NCBI GenBank assembly: GCA_018136815.1
Contig: JADDIW010000087.1
Coordinates: forward strand, 7,501 to 71,500
Reading direction: 5' to 3'
DNA: 64,000 bases
Source of the DNA: Isochrysis galbana
Taxonomy: Eukaryota > Haptophyta > Isochrysidales > Isochrysidaceae
Shown piece by piece: positions 11,824 through 22,614 of the stretch. How positions within the stretch are numbered: position 1 is the first letter of the stretch; every line of letters starts with the position of its first letter. The notes below the pieces were generated by a model that was not told the origin of the DNA, searched no databases, and worked only from the letters and a program-made list of their open reading frames with translations. A program made the position numbers and the translations under genes.

Positions 11824-12496
11824 CGGGCTATCGGCAGGCCGCCCGGGCGGGGGCGCGAAGGCCTGGCACGAGATGGTGAAGGCGGAGTGGTAGTTGGCGG
11901 CAGTGGGGTCCTGCGCGGCAAAGGTCGAGGGATGTGGGGTGCGCCGGCAGGGTCCTTCACCCGTGGTGGGCCGCTGATGGGGCTGTCGCCACTACAGCGG
12001 CACTTTCCGAGGCGGAAGGTGTGGTCGGGCGCTCGATTACTGCAGGGTAGGTGGTGAGCAGCTAGGCCTTTGCCCGCAAGCGCGCAAGCGTGCTCGGGCG
12101 GGACAGCGAACGCACAGTGCATCCCACGCGGTCATAGGAGCATGTGCCGTCGTGATATGTGGCCTGCGCGTGGGGTGGGTCAATCGACAGTGGGCGGACA
12201 GGTGGCCTCGGGTTCCCTTGGGATGGGCAGTGAGCGAACAGCGTGATGATGGCCGGCGACTTCTCGTGGCGCTCGTGCGGAGGATGTTCATAGGAGGGTG
12301 GTGCGCGCATCACAGCGTACCGTGGGGTCATAGTTGGATGCGTCGGGATTCGTGCACCCCGGGAATGCACAGAAGGACGGGTCGTGCACGTCGGCTAAAG
12401 AGTAGAAGTTGCTCGCTGCCGGGTCCTTGCACCCGCGAATGGGGTAGACGCACACCCAATCCCGCGCGAAGTAGTCTCGGCTCTCACCCGACGGAT
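5955..12496 (-). CDS. Giant Pro-rich (pherophorin/HRGP-like) type I membrane protein with GCxxxxAxNY repeats; frame broken twice
   Basis: Probable cell-surface structural protein of about 2,060 residues; the 5' end is unresolved. Inferred exons: 12496-12321, 12163-12116 and 11910-5955. Both introns (12164-12320, 11911-12115) are phase 0, and splicing restores repeat units such as NYDPT+ATYHDGTC and GCT+DPTAANY. Order: three GCxxxxAxNY units; a PPPPSP tract (about 11860-9600); two units (about 9575-9420); a second PPPPSP tract (to about 8290); a globular region; about eight more units (about 7700-6890); a domain of unknown type (about 6830-6500); a transmembrane helix followed by RTRKRK (about 6440-6345); and a cytoplasmic tail. 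The Pro frame changes at 9696-9702 and again at 8854-8857. Adding one base to each G run would give one continuous frame. Sequencing error is likely, but a pseudogene is possible. A 2,055-codon Arg-rich frame over the Pro region is an artefact. Confidence 0.72.
8290..11860 (-). repeat. Pro/Ser low-complexity coding repeat (GGCGGCGGCGAG-type on + strand)
   Basis: About 3.6 kb of near-continuous SPPPP-type coding repeat, interrupted only by the Cys-containing units at 9420-9575. On the + strand it is (GGC)n with GAG, GAT or GAC every few codons. A long pure GGC run lies at 10510-10575. Several frames are open for hundreds of codons because of the repeat, which explains Gly-, Ala- and Arg-rich ORFs on both strands. 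Confidence 0.9.
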
Positions 12497-13991
12497 CTGT
12501 GCGGCAGGTGGATGGGAGAAGGGCAGGTGATGGGAGCTTCGTGCAACAGGATCACGCGCGACCACCCCGGAAGACGCGAGGGCCGGCCGATGCGCGCATG
12601 TGCATGCGCGTGCCGCCCCCGTACTCCCCTACTAGCACTCACGGCCAGCGCTCTCAATCCTTCCTCTCGATCGCAACGGCAGAACCCTAGCCAAATCACC
12701 TCCCGCGCCTTTGTTTCCAAACGCACAAATGTTGGAGTGGCGCTTGTGACTCCCCACAGCCTTTGCCCTGGCAAGCTATGCGTGGCACCACATGCCCTGT
12801 TCGAGCCAGCGGGCCCCCATAGAAACCCCCACAGGAGCCCTACTAGCCTTCTTGTCCCTCTCTCGTGATCGCTCCCGCCTCCATTCCTCCTTTGCTTCCT
12901 TCCCCTCCCTCCTCTTTCTCTCGCACCGCCGAGGCCGTCCGCTGAGCTGGCTGCTCCTCGTCTCACATGTACATCCAGCGCCCTGTTCTACCAAGCTGTC
13001 TGTCTTCCCTCTGCTCCTTCTCCCCATCTCTCCCCAACTCTCCCTCCCACACAGCTGAGCGCGCAGCTGTCTACCCCCCTCTCCCTCCCTCCCTCCTTCC
13101 CTCCCCTCTCCCTCCCTCCCTCCTTCCCTCCCCACTCCCCCGGCTCCGTCTCCCTCCCTCCACCTCCCCGCGCCCCCCCTCCGCAGCCTCACCAGCCAGA
13201 TAGTTGAGAGCGAGGCTGTCTGCACAATAGTACACTGGTGTGTAAGCACATCCAGTGGCCCTTCCTCCCTGGAGAGGAGGGAGCCTCGAGCCCGCGACGA
13301 AGTTCTGCGCACGAACGTCTGCGCACCTCTCTCGACTCTCTCGTCTCTCTTCCCCCTCTCCTTCTGCTGGGAGAAAGAGAGAGAGCAGCAGGAAGAGGCG
13401 CATGGAGAGAGAGAGAGGCAGACAGGCAGAGAGAGAGGCAGAGAGAGGCAGGAGAGGCAGAGAGAGGCAGAGAGAGGCAGAGAGAGGCAGAGAGAAAGAG
13501 GGGGGTGGGGGGGGGGGGGGCAGAGAGAGAGCCCTGGGAGGAGCTACACACTTCTCCTCCCTCTCCCTCCCCGCTCTTCCTCTCCGTCGCCTCCGCGACG
13601 AGCACCGCTGCAACACACCGTCGTTCACAAAGCACTTCTTGCGATTCTATTCTTGTATCAGAGGGTCCACCCGGCGAGGCGAGCGACGTTCCTGCGCCGC
13701 TTCTCTCTCTCTCGTGCCTCTCCTCTTCACAGCCGTTTCTCCCGACGTCTTCGCAGGGGTTCGAATCTAAATCCAGATCGGAATCTTGCCCCCCCCCCCC
13801 CCCCCCCCCTCGAGCCCTTTGTAGTAGTACTACTACACAGCATTATAGAGAACCGCCAGGGGAAACGACGGTTTCGGTTTAAGGTGGTCCGTGGATGAGA
13901 GGGCCCACCCCCGGTATTACACGAAAGCGACAGGTGGCGGGCGTAGCCGCCGCTGGGGTGTGGCTGGCTCTGGGGCTCACGATGGTCCTGC
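12497..13991. repeat. Intergenic low-complexity tract
   Basis: 12497-12790 holds no recognised gene, although the missing first exon(s) of the Pro-rich surface protein should lie here or further right. From about 12850 the DNA is homopyrimidine on the + strand (TCCCTCCC repeats, 13070-13160), then purine-rich AGAGAGGCAG repeats (13375-13500), a G run (13501-13520), CTCC repeats, and a C run (13790-13809). The ORFs are Ser/Leu or Arg/Glu artefacts. Confidence 0.6.
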
Positions 13992-14531
13992 ATGGCACTG
14001 GGTATGACCCAGGAGGCTTCGGCGAGGCGGGCAGCATCCCTGGGGCGGAGGGGACCGACGACGATTCGACCCCTGAGCCCCACCTCCCCTCCCAGCTCCC
14101 AGCAAGAGTTGTACGTCCTGTGCGTCGATCGCGTGGTGGAGGGAGAGACAGAGCGGCACTGGCTGTGCCCCCTGTGCGACACAGAGGAGGCAGAGGTAGT
14201 GGAAGCGGTGGCAGAGGCTGCAGAGGCAAGGCAGAGGGCTGTGTGCACGAAGGAGTGGCTGAAGGGGCGCTACCTGATCGGAACGGCGGCGCACGACTTC
14301 ACGGAGTGTGAGTGTTTCGAGACGGAACCTTACACCGAGCCGCAGAATGCAGGGCGTAGTGCAGTGCAGAAGAAGTTTTTCTTGTACTGGGCGATCGCGA
14401 AGGAGCTTGGGGCATCTCAGACGGGCGACGCGCGCAAGCATACCAGGTGTGTTATGTCCGAGTTGGCTTCTCGTTACGGGGAGTCGAGAACAGGTTACAG
14501 GTCGCATGCAAAGCGCGTACGCAAGGCGTGA
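13992..14531 (+). CDS. Hypothetical protein
   Basis: Open frame of 179 codons. From about residue 38 it is less repetitive than its surroundings: a WLCPLCDTEE segment (CxxC), an Ala/Glu-rich stretch, then CTKEWLKGRYLIG, ECECFETEP and a basic C-terminus ending HAKRVRKA. I do not recognise a family. A possible splice acceptor (CTCCCAG) at about 14100 suggests that only the part from QELYVLCV onward is coding. A different frame over 13895-14311 is equally long, so coding status is uncertain. Confidence 0.3.
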   Translation: MALGMTQEASARRAASLGRRGPTTIRPLSPTSPPSSQQELYVLCVDRVVEGETERHWLCPLCDTEEAEVVEAVAEAAEARQRAVCTKEWLKGRYLIGTAAHDFTECECFETEPYTEPQNAGRSAVQKKFFLYWAIAKELGASQTGDARKHTRCVMSELASRYGESRTGYRSHAKRVRKA

Positions 14532-14879
14532 GGGGGAGAGCTGTGAGTGCATGTGTGAAAAAAAAAACTTCTCAATATTCTCGCCGCGCGCGCGACTCTG
14601 CATCTTAACTATGCAGCCACGCCCGCTGCCTTCGCCCCCCCTCCACCTGCCTTGCGGCCCGTCCCTCGTGCGCTACCTAGGGGCTGGGTGTGTGGGGTTT
14701 CCTGCAGCAGGCGGCGTGTTCCGGTCCCCGATAGGTTTTTCTCCACTTCCTCCTGTGCCATCGGGCTACCGGTTTAAGCGTTGTCCGTTTCGAGTTAAGG
14801 TGGCGAGTGGGTGTGTCTCATCGGGTCTGAGGGCTGGGGACGAGTAGGAGGGTGAGTCGCGGCGGTGGTCTATGTGCGA

Positions 14880-15411
14880 TTAAGCGAGTCTACTGGCCAT
14901 ATTGAGCGCTTGTGCTATCGCGGTCAGATTTGTGCCCGGCACTAAGGTGCCTTTGTCGTTGATCGTAAAGACAGGGGCGCAAAGTTCGCACGGGGACTTA
15001 AGCTTCGGTTTTCTCCCTTGGGAGGCTTTACTGGTGCGTGCGGTCGAGGTCCTGTCCGGGGGTTCAAGGCCTCTGGCTAGGGTCGTGAATCTGGCAAGGG
15101 TCCTCTCAATGACCGGCACGTGGTGGAAGGTGTAGTTGTCGAACTCTACTCTGTAGAAGTCGCTTATTATATATCGCCATGATATAAGGTAGAGGGCTTT
15201 GAGGCTGTCCGGCGTCGGTGTACTAGGGTATGCGAATAGCCTATCTTTGATTTTCTGGGCCGTTGTCCTGTTCTTTTCCGGCGTGTACCCTGCCACGGCT
15301 TCTATGGCTTGGAATATTTGTTGCGTGGAGGGGCATCTGGCATCTGGCCAGGTGCGTCGAGTTTTCGTGGTGCGTTTCCCGCATAGTCTGCACCTCGTGG
15401 TAGGCGCCTGA
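14880..15411 (-). pseudogene. Retroelement-like ORF fragment with CxxC motif
   Basis: On the reverse strand from about 15385 an open frame reads TTRCRLCGKRTTKTRR, then WPDARCPSTQQIFQAIEAV, LKALYLISWRYIISDFYRV, and ends in LNMASRLA at 14880. A CxxCG motif followed by a further Cys and a Trp/Ile-rich segment recalls the zinc-binding C-terminus of non-LTR reverse transcriptases, but no polymerase domain is present and the resemblance is weak. It directly follows the dispersed repeat at 15412-15812 in another frame, as if both belong to one degraded element. It could also be an unrelated hypothetical gene. Confidence 0.35.
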
Positions 15412-15812
15412 CGAATTGGAATGGCCCATAGGGCCTGAGGGCAATGAGGAAGGAGGCAGACCGGCGGCAGGCGCGGCGGAGGAGACGACTTCGGAGACGC
15501 TGACGGGCTGAGGCCCGTCAGCAGAGGAAGGCGGGCAGGCGGGCTTGAACGAGGGCGAGGACGGCGGCGAGAGCGACATCGAGCGAGTGGCGAGAGGCGA
15601 GGGTGAGTGTGAGGAGGGCTGTGGTGGCAGGGGCTGGTGAGGCAAGGCGAGTTTGTAGGGTACGAGTGTTACGAGAGCGAGAGCGACGAGAGCGAGAGCG
15701 CCGGATGACGACTGACGACAGGACGTCGGATCCAACGATGCTGCGACACCGACTCACGAACACACTAGAATCATTCACCCAAACCAAGCAAAACATGAAA
15801 TAACCGAGACCC
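15412..15812 (-). repeat. Dispersed repeat, inverted copy of 4255-4678
   Basis: Reverse-strand copy of the repeat at 4255-4678, with point differences and small indels. The frame starting MSLSPPSSPS continues as Pro/Ser-rich sequence to the junction with the retroelement-like fragment. Confidence 0.65.
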
Positions 15813-16736
15813 CTCGTCGTGGAATCGGCACTTCCTGAGAATCCCTGTAAAAGCTCTTGGCCCCTCGTGCACATTGAAGAAGTGATTCAAGCACTCCTCG
15901 ACCGCGGCAATTCCCACGTCGGCTACCGTCTGCCCCTCGGCTCTCTCCATGGCAAAGGCGCCGCGCATCGCCGCGCTCATGGCGCACTGCATCGCCTTTT
16001 GCAACCCCAAGCCACGCGGGGTGGAGGAGGGGGGAAACGCGGCCCCCATGACCCTATCAGTTTTACTGATAGTTATTCTCCCTCCGTATTGATTCGGATG
16101 TCCGGCGGAGGGTCTTCTTCGTTTTCCTGTAAGTTGGGCTCGTCTGTTGCTTGGCGCTCCTCATCACTCATCACATGTTCTTTATCTTTAAAAAACAACA
16201 TTTGAAGATTCTGGGCGACACACCTACTAACTCAATCCTCACATGTACTTTATGTTTATGTAGATACCCGGGGGAGGAAGAGGAAGGGGAGCTGGGCAGG
16301 GGGCCGGGGGGGGGGGCAAATGGAGGCAAACGACCGCTACATATTTGGATTATGCGTTATGCGCACGTGCAACACTAGCGGAAATCTATTCAAATGCAAA
16401 GGTTGCTTTGGCCGTAATTCGAAATACGTAGGAGTATGTATCCTCCTTCGGAGCAGAAACAAAAGAAATCTTCTCGCACAAGTTGAGTCCCCCTCGCCTC
16501 ACCGGCCGCGCCCTCGCCCGCCTATCCCACCTTCGCATCTGTGCTTTTCTCACCACCCACACACGACAGTGAAGATGGCCGTGCCCTTGATAAGCAGCTT
16601 TCAGCAGCTCTCTCCATCGCTCTCCTCTCCATCATGAGCTGACGTGCGGAGTGCGGGGGAGATGGCTCACTCGGCGGTCGACTGCGCAAGTCGACGGCGC
16701 AGGAGCTAAGCGCACATTGCGCCATGCCGCCTCTTT
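15813..16736. other. Intergenic, one weak ORF
   Basis: The reverse strand at 15813-16049 encodes GLQKAMQCAMSAAMRGAF followed by VEECLNHFFNVHEGPRAF, which is not low-complexity and could be a gene remnant, but no family is recognised. 16050-16736 is more AT-rich and contains a G run (16306-16316). No clear gene; the 3' flank of the SRP receptor gene lies at its right end. Confidence 0.35.
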
Positions 16737-19700
16737 CTACCCAGTTAGTGACCGGACGACATGCTCTACGTTCAAGTTGCGGATGTCCTCATACGTCTGT
16801 CCCACGCCCACGAAGACGATCGGTTTTCCAGTGGTGTACACAAGTGAGAGAGCGGCACCGACCTACGGTGCCGAAGCATGGCGAGGGGTGACCGAAAAAG
16901 GGCGTATGCGGTGAGTGGGCTGAACCGCATTGCACCATTCGCAGTCGCACAACTCGTATCGAAACGTGGGTCCAATAGCCGTCGATAGTTGTTCGCAGGC
17001 GGAGCCCTCGGTGCTGCCGCTCATGCCCTCACCTTGTCGTCGATCGTGTCGAACTTAGTTAGCACCAGCCCATCGATGAGCCGAGGCGCGCGGTTGCCGA
17101 CAGAGTGCTGTACGAGCGCCGCGTTGAACCCGCTCACCTAGCACGCCAGAGGCGAACGGCAGCGCAATCGGCGCGAGCGAGGGGCGCTATGGACAGTGAG
17201 AGCAACGGCGGGTGCCCTCTCGATGTGGGAGAGAGGCTCGGAGCGGGCTCCACGAGTACCTGATCTACGGCGTCATTGCCGGCAAGTGCTTCCCCCACAA
17301 AGAGAACGAGATCGGGCTGGTTGACGTGGACCAGCTTGGCGAGCGCGCGCATGAGAGGTTCGTTGTCTTGCATGCGCCCCGCTGTGTCCACTAAGACGGC
17401 GTCGTAACCCATTGCCTGCCACACGGCCGAGGACGGCGCGCGGTCAGCGAGCACGTGCATCAAGTAGCCCGCCACAGGGCGGCCTACGCGGCGCCGGCAG
17501 AGTGCGCGTACACCTGCGCGTGTGCGATGCCGTCGGATGCGATCTGCGCCGCGTCGTTGCCGTAGCCCTTCTGAAAGAGCGGAACGTCGAGCGCCTGAAG
17601 TAGCGGGACCGGTGGCGGGTCGGCTAGCAGGGTCCGCGCAACGACCCGGATTGGCCGGGGCGCAACTCAGCTGTGCACCTGCGCGTGGACTCGCAGCTGC
17701 TCGACGGCACCGGAGCGGAAGGTGTCGCATGCGCAGAGCATTGGCGTGAGCTTATTGGACTTGATGTAGTACGCCACCTGTGGTGCACACATGGCAAGGG
17801 TCAGGAGAACAGCGGGGTTGCCTTGCGCCGCCCATCGAGGAGCTCGAGGGTCGCTCGTGTAACAGGACGGGCAGCATGCCTTTGAGAGTGAGGTCGACTT
17901 GCCAACGCCGTTGACACCCACGAAGACGATGACGTAGGGCCTCTTGTTCTGCGCAGGGCAGGGCCATAGGGGCGAGGGGCGGCGGGTTCTAATGAGCCTT
18001 GGGCCAGTATGCATGCCTCGCTCACATGTGCGTGCCCCTGAGACGATGGTCCTTGAGGGCCGGGGCTGGATAGGGCGTTGGTTACCTGCTTAGCGGTCTG
18101 GATTTCGTGAAGGACGTCGATGCGACGGGACGGCGTCAGGACTCGTTGGAGAGCGTCCGACATCGCCGACTTGACCGTCGAGGTGAGCGATCCAAAAGTG
18201 GGCAGCGCCTGCGACACGCGAGAAGGTCGACCCACGGTGAGAGCGCCCCCCCCTGGCGAGTCCGGAATGTGAAGCGGCCATATTTGAGTGCCTCCTGCCG
18301 TGGCGCCCTACTGCGGGGCACATCGGGCTGTAGCCGATGACGACGTGGCGCCTCACCTTGCCAACAAGCGACGTCCCGACTGACGCGCAGACTTGGGCGC
18401 CAACGTCCTCAGCGACGTTCTTCTCCACCAGCCGAGCCTGATGCGTTAGCAGCCGTGGGCATTCTGGTGAGGGGATCGGAGAGGGTGGAGAGCCGTCCGC
18501 GAGGTACCGTGGTGGCGCCCTCAGCGGGTCGTTCATGCAGTGGGTGCATCCAACCCGCCCGTCCAAGTCTGCGCACCTTGAGACGCTCGAGAACGGGCTC
18601 CAAATCGGCCTTTGTAAGCGGCGCGCCGCCCACCTGCGGTCGGGCGGCAGACGGCAGGGCGGGGTGAGGCGCGGAAGGTGGGAGGGGGACGATGCTCGGG
18701 CGAGCCGCATGTGTCTGTCGCACGCGGCTTGGGTCGTCAGGCGATCACCAGCTTGGAGAGGGCGCCGCCTAGAAACGAGGCATTGGCGTCGGCTGCAGCA
18801 GCGGGGCCTCCAAACGAGGCGTTCAGATCAACCTGAGAGGTGCAGATGGCTCGAGTGAGCGGCCGCATGCGGCCGCGCTGCGTCAGGATATGCGCGCTTG
18901 AGCTGCATGAGCTTGTGTGTGTGAGGCTGAGGTCGGCCCTCGCACGAGGTGGTGGTATCTCACCTGGCCGCCTTCGTACTTTTTGGCTTCCCGGGGGGCC
19001 GCATCCTTGTTGCTGAAGTCGAGCTTGGCAGGAGCCTTCTGGCCATCCCATGAGCGAGCCTCCTTCCCCGCCCCCCTGCCCTCTGAACCCTTGGAGTCCT
19101 TGCTGCCCTTGCGGCCCTTGGCGCGAAGCTTGGCCCTGAGTGGGTGGCGAGCATCACGTGGGCAAGATAAGGACTAGCAGCGAAACGCGCCAGCGGGTGC
19201 CAGCTCGGCACCGGGCTTGGGGAGGCGATGGAGCGTGCCTGTTGGCGGCAATCTGCGCGGCGGTCAGCACCTCCCCTCCTGCCCCGCCGTCCTCCACTTG
19301 CTCGGCGTTCTCCTCCGCTTCCGTGTCCGGCTCGGACTCGGCCGACGAGGCCTTGTGCGCGCCGACTTGAGCGTCCATGGCGACGGCCCCGGTGGCAGCG
19401 GCGGCGCTGCCAGTCGCCTTGCGCTGACCGAGCGCCTCCTCGCGCTGCGCCTTGCGAGTGTTCTCGTACTTTTTCGACTCGGCGAACGTGCGCTGCCGGC
19501 GGCGAATGAGCCGTGATGAGTGGTGTACGGCAGCGGAAGGCGGCGTCTAGGCAGGCGGGCGACGGCACGGCTTCGCACGCCGCCCGCCGGCGTGGTGGGC
19601 GCGCCCGCGGGACGAGGGCGGCCGTGCCGATGGACCTGGCGAGCTTGTGGCCGCCGCACCTGCTTGCGCTGCGCTCGCTTTTCGGCCGCCGCATTCCGCT

Positions 19701-21130
19701 CCGCAGCATCCAGCATGGCGTCAAATGCGGGCGTGAATTGGGACATGGGGAAGACGCCGTCGCGCTCGTCGGCCGGGACCTGTGCAACGGGGAGGCGGCA
19801 GGGGCAAGTGCAAAGGCTGGCACGCGATGAGGCGCCAGGCAGGGCCGCAACGTCGAGCAGATCAGGAGCAGCGAGGAGATGAGCTGAATGCCACGTCACT
19901 TGCGCCGGCCAAGACACGCGGGTGGACCGCTCAGTGTGTGGCTCGCACCTGCCGCAGCTGATCGGCCACTCGTGACGCAACGGTCCGCAGGAGCTCTTCC
20001 ACGTATGGGAGCACGAGTGCGGCCTGGTGCACTGCGGCGACGATCAGGCCGTGTTCGCGCTCCATTGCCCAGCGCACCTGTGCAGCAAAGGGATGCGGGG
20101 CCACCTCGGCTCAATCGAATCCTCGCGAGGAGCGAGAGGGCGACGCAAGGGCCCGCAAGCCTCTGCCTTAGGCACAGAGCTGGCAGTGGCCGGGACGAGC
20201 AACGTGCTGAACACCGCCTCTTCCGTCGAGGCCTCCACAGCACAACCCGCGGGCGGGCTTAGAACGGCGGGGCGATCACTGCAGCAGGCTCTGTCCATCG
20301 GCATGACCCCAAGAAGCACGCCGTGAGGCCACTCGCGTGGAAAGTACACGGCGAGTGGCAGTGGTCCAACCGGGCGCCACGTCCTCGTAGTGGAATGAGC
20401 GGCGGCGCACCGTGGTCTTGCCCTCGGAGTAGCTGCCGACGCCGTCGGCGGTGCCACCATACTGAGCCGCGCGCTCCTCCAGCAAGACGTGGTTGAACAG
20501 GGCCATCACGATGTCGCCGGCGCTCCCGGGAGCTGGCCCAGGCACGAATGCCTTGTCCCACCGAATCTGCAGAGCGAGGGGCGTCGAGGCTCAGGTCAAC
20601 TGAGGTGGGATCTGGCAGGCGGCGGCGGCGAGGGGCACGCGGGGGCGACGGGAAGGGAGCGCGGGGCTAGATGCGCCAGACGAGGCAGTGTGGAGGTTCC
20701 GAGAGGAGAGATGCAGAGAGGAAGAGGGAGGGAACTCGCCAGGGGCAGGGAGAGCGAAAGAGGGAGAAGCACGGCGGGAGGGCGCCAGCCATGGAGAGGG
20801 CGAGAGAGCAGGGGAGAGGGAGGGAGGGAGGGAGAGGGGCCAGCGGAGGAGGAGCGGGGGAGGGAAGGGCCGGAGAAGAGGATGTGAGAGAGACTGAGAA
20901 GCAGGAGGGGAGGAGAGAGAGAGAGAAGAGAAGAGAGAGAAGAGAAGAAAGAGAGAGACGAAGGAAGAGAGGGAGAGAGAGGGAGGGAGATGGAGAGAGA
21001 GAGACCACACGAGTGAGCGAGCGAGCGAGCGAGAGCGCGCGCGAGAGAGAGAAGGGGAGCGAGCGAGCGAGCGAGCGAGAGAGAGGCGCACCACGCCGTT
21101 TGCGGCGGCCACCACCACGCGGTCGAGCAT
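16737..21130 (-). CDS. SRPRA: Signal recognition particle receptor subunit alpha (SRP54-type GTPase, FtsY family)
   Basis: Docks ribosome-SRP complexes at the ER membrane and hydrolyses GTP together with SRP54. Sixteen exons (high to low): 21130-21092, 20566-20411, 20077-19949, 19779-19660, 19492-19212, 19135-18964, 18832-18749, 18633-18577, 18437-18357, 18208-18086, 17948-17880, 17777-17679, 17594-17514, 17415-17260, 17137-17033, 16862-16737. These total 1,878 nt (625 aa), close to the roughly 640 of animal homologues, and all phases agree. N-terminus [13 protein letters not shown] plus the SRX domain ([10 protein letters not shown]) binds SRPR-beta; a charged linker follows; then the N domain ([14 protein letters not shown]). 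G domain motifs are GVNGVGKST (G1), [19 protein letters not shown] (G3) and TKFD (G4), ending [11 protein letters not shown]. Fourteen of 15 introns are phase 0. One donor appears to be GC (17879). Intron 1 (20567-21091) is mostly a purine tract. Confidence 0.93.
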
Positions 21131-21140
21131 CGTGGGGGAG

Positions 21141-21189
<49 letters not shown>

Positions 21190-21420
21190 AGGGAGAGAGA
21201 AGAGAGAGAGAGAGAAGAGAAGAGAAGAGAGAGAGGGAGAGAGAGAGAGTAGCAGCCCGACACCGGCCGGGGAGGCTGAGCTTCCCCCTCTCCCCTCCCC
21301 CCCCCCCCCCCCCCCCCTTTTCTCTCTCCCTCCTCTCCCTCTCCATTCTCTCCCCCCCCCCCCCCCCCCCCCCCTCTCCCTCTCCCTTCCCATCCCCCCC
21401 TCTCTCTCCCCCCCCGCAGA
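20660..21420. repeat. Homopurine tract and C runs spanning intron 1 and the 5' flank of SRPRA
   Basis: The + strand is almost entirely GA from 20680 to 21085 and 21136-21250, with GAGCGAGCGAGC microsatellite pieces at 21010-21080, then long C runs (21297-21317 and 21352-21374) separated by TCTC. Only 21086-21130 (exon 1 and its edge) escapes. The ORFs on both strands are artefacts. Confidence 0.85.
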
Positions 21421-22614
21421 ACTTAGAATGTCATAGGTAGTTCTTTTTACTTGTAGATCGCATCAATCTCCCTTGCACATGGCCAGCCAGAGTTTTCTTG
21501 TTGTCTACCACTCCTACTCTACCTACTACTACTTGGCAAGTCCGTAAGTTTTGTTTCTAACCCCCCCACATTTTGTTGTCAAAATTTGAGGGTCGGGCAC
21601 CTAAATTTCGATCAAAATTTAATATAGTTGTAGGAGTCTTCATAACTCGTAACTTTATCACGCGCGGTAACCTTATCAGAGAGGCCTTGCCGCCCCCAGC
21701 CGCCCAGCCAGGGGGGACGAGACCCCCCCTGCCCCCTGCCCCCCCCCCCCTTCCCTTACTTATCTGCCACACCGCCACACCTCCTCCGTCCCCAACTGCG
21801 ACCACACACCACACACCCACCCCACGGACGACGCGACCCAAACAAGTTCTTAGCCGATGCGACGACCATTGAAACGACTCATCAAAGATGCTTGAAGATG
21901 GTCCGAAAGAGCTTGCTTGCTGTTGTGAATCTGCATACATCATCCGTAGCAAAGCAAAGACCCGTTCACAAGACGCCGAGTTGGGAGACATTGCGAAAGC
22001 GCAAAGCGCGGCTCCGCCTCTCTCGCTCCTCGCGTGCGGCCTACTCCAAGAGACCCTCCTCCTCCTCCTCCTCCTCTTCCTCCTCCTCCCCCTCCTTCTC
22101 CTCCCTCCTCCTCCTCGTCGTCGCCGAGAAAGACAACCGTCTCTCGCCGCCGCTTACGACGAGTGCAGAACCAACGGCGGCAGCGGGCGCAGTAGCAAGC
22201 GCAGTAGCAGGCGAGGTGGTCTCTAGGCCCAGGTAGAAATATGCAGTTTTTGTTACCCAAATATGCAGAGAAAATATGCAAAAAATATGCAGCGCGTCAC
22301 CCAAATATGCAAAAAATATGCAGTACATATTTTACATTTGTAGGCACGAGACATGTGTGAATAGCCAATCAATCAATAGTATGGGAGTATGGGAGTGGAG
22401 AGACAGAGAGAGAGTCATATTGAGGTAGGTAGAGGTAGATAGATAGCACACGCACATACACATGCTCACAGAGCAAACTCACGCTTTGCTACTCACTCAC
22501 GCTCCCGCTGGCGCTGATTGCGATTGAAGCGCAACATCAAAGAGGCGCACACCTGGTGAGAGAAAGAAAGAAAGAGAAAGAAGAAAGAAGACAACAAACA
22601 TTCACTACAAAAAT
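21421..22614. other. Intergenic with short repeats
   Basis: No gene recognised. It holds a C-rich stretch (21738-21751), a CTC-repeat (22053-22115), and at 22238-22325 several AAATATGCA-type units in irregular tandem. The GA-rich AAAGAAAGAA stretch at 22560-22590 ends it. The AT content is higher than in the genes. Confidence 0.45.

Noticed and set aside
5955-12122. 2,055-codon ORF read as a single Arg/His/Pro protein
   Set aside because: Only its C-terminal third (below about 8850) is in the real frame; the Arg-rich N-terminal part is the Pro repeat read in the wrong frame.
20591-21393. Ser/Leu-rich ORFs in the purine tract as membrane proteins
   Set aside because: They are CT microsatellite translations overlapping SRPRA intron 1 and its flank.
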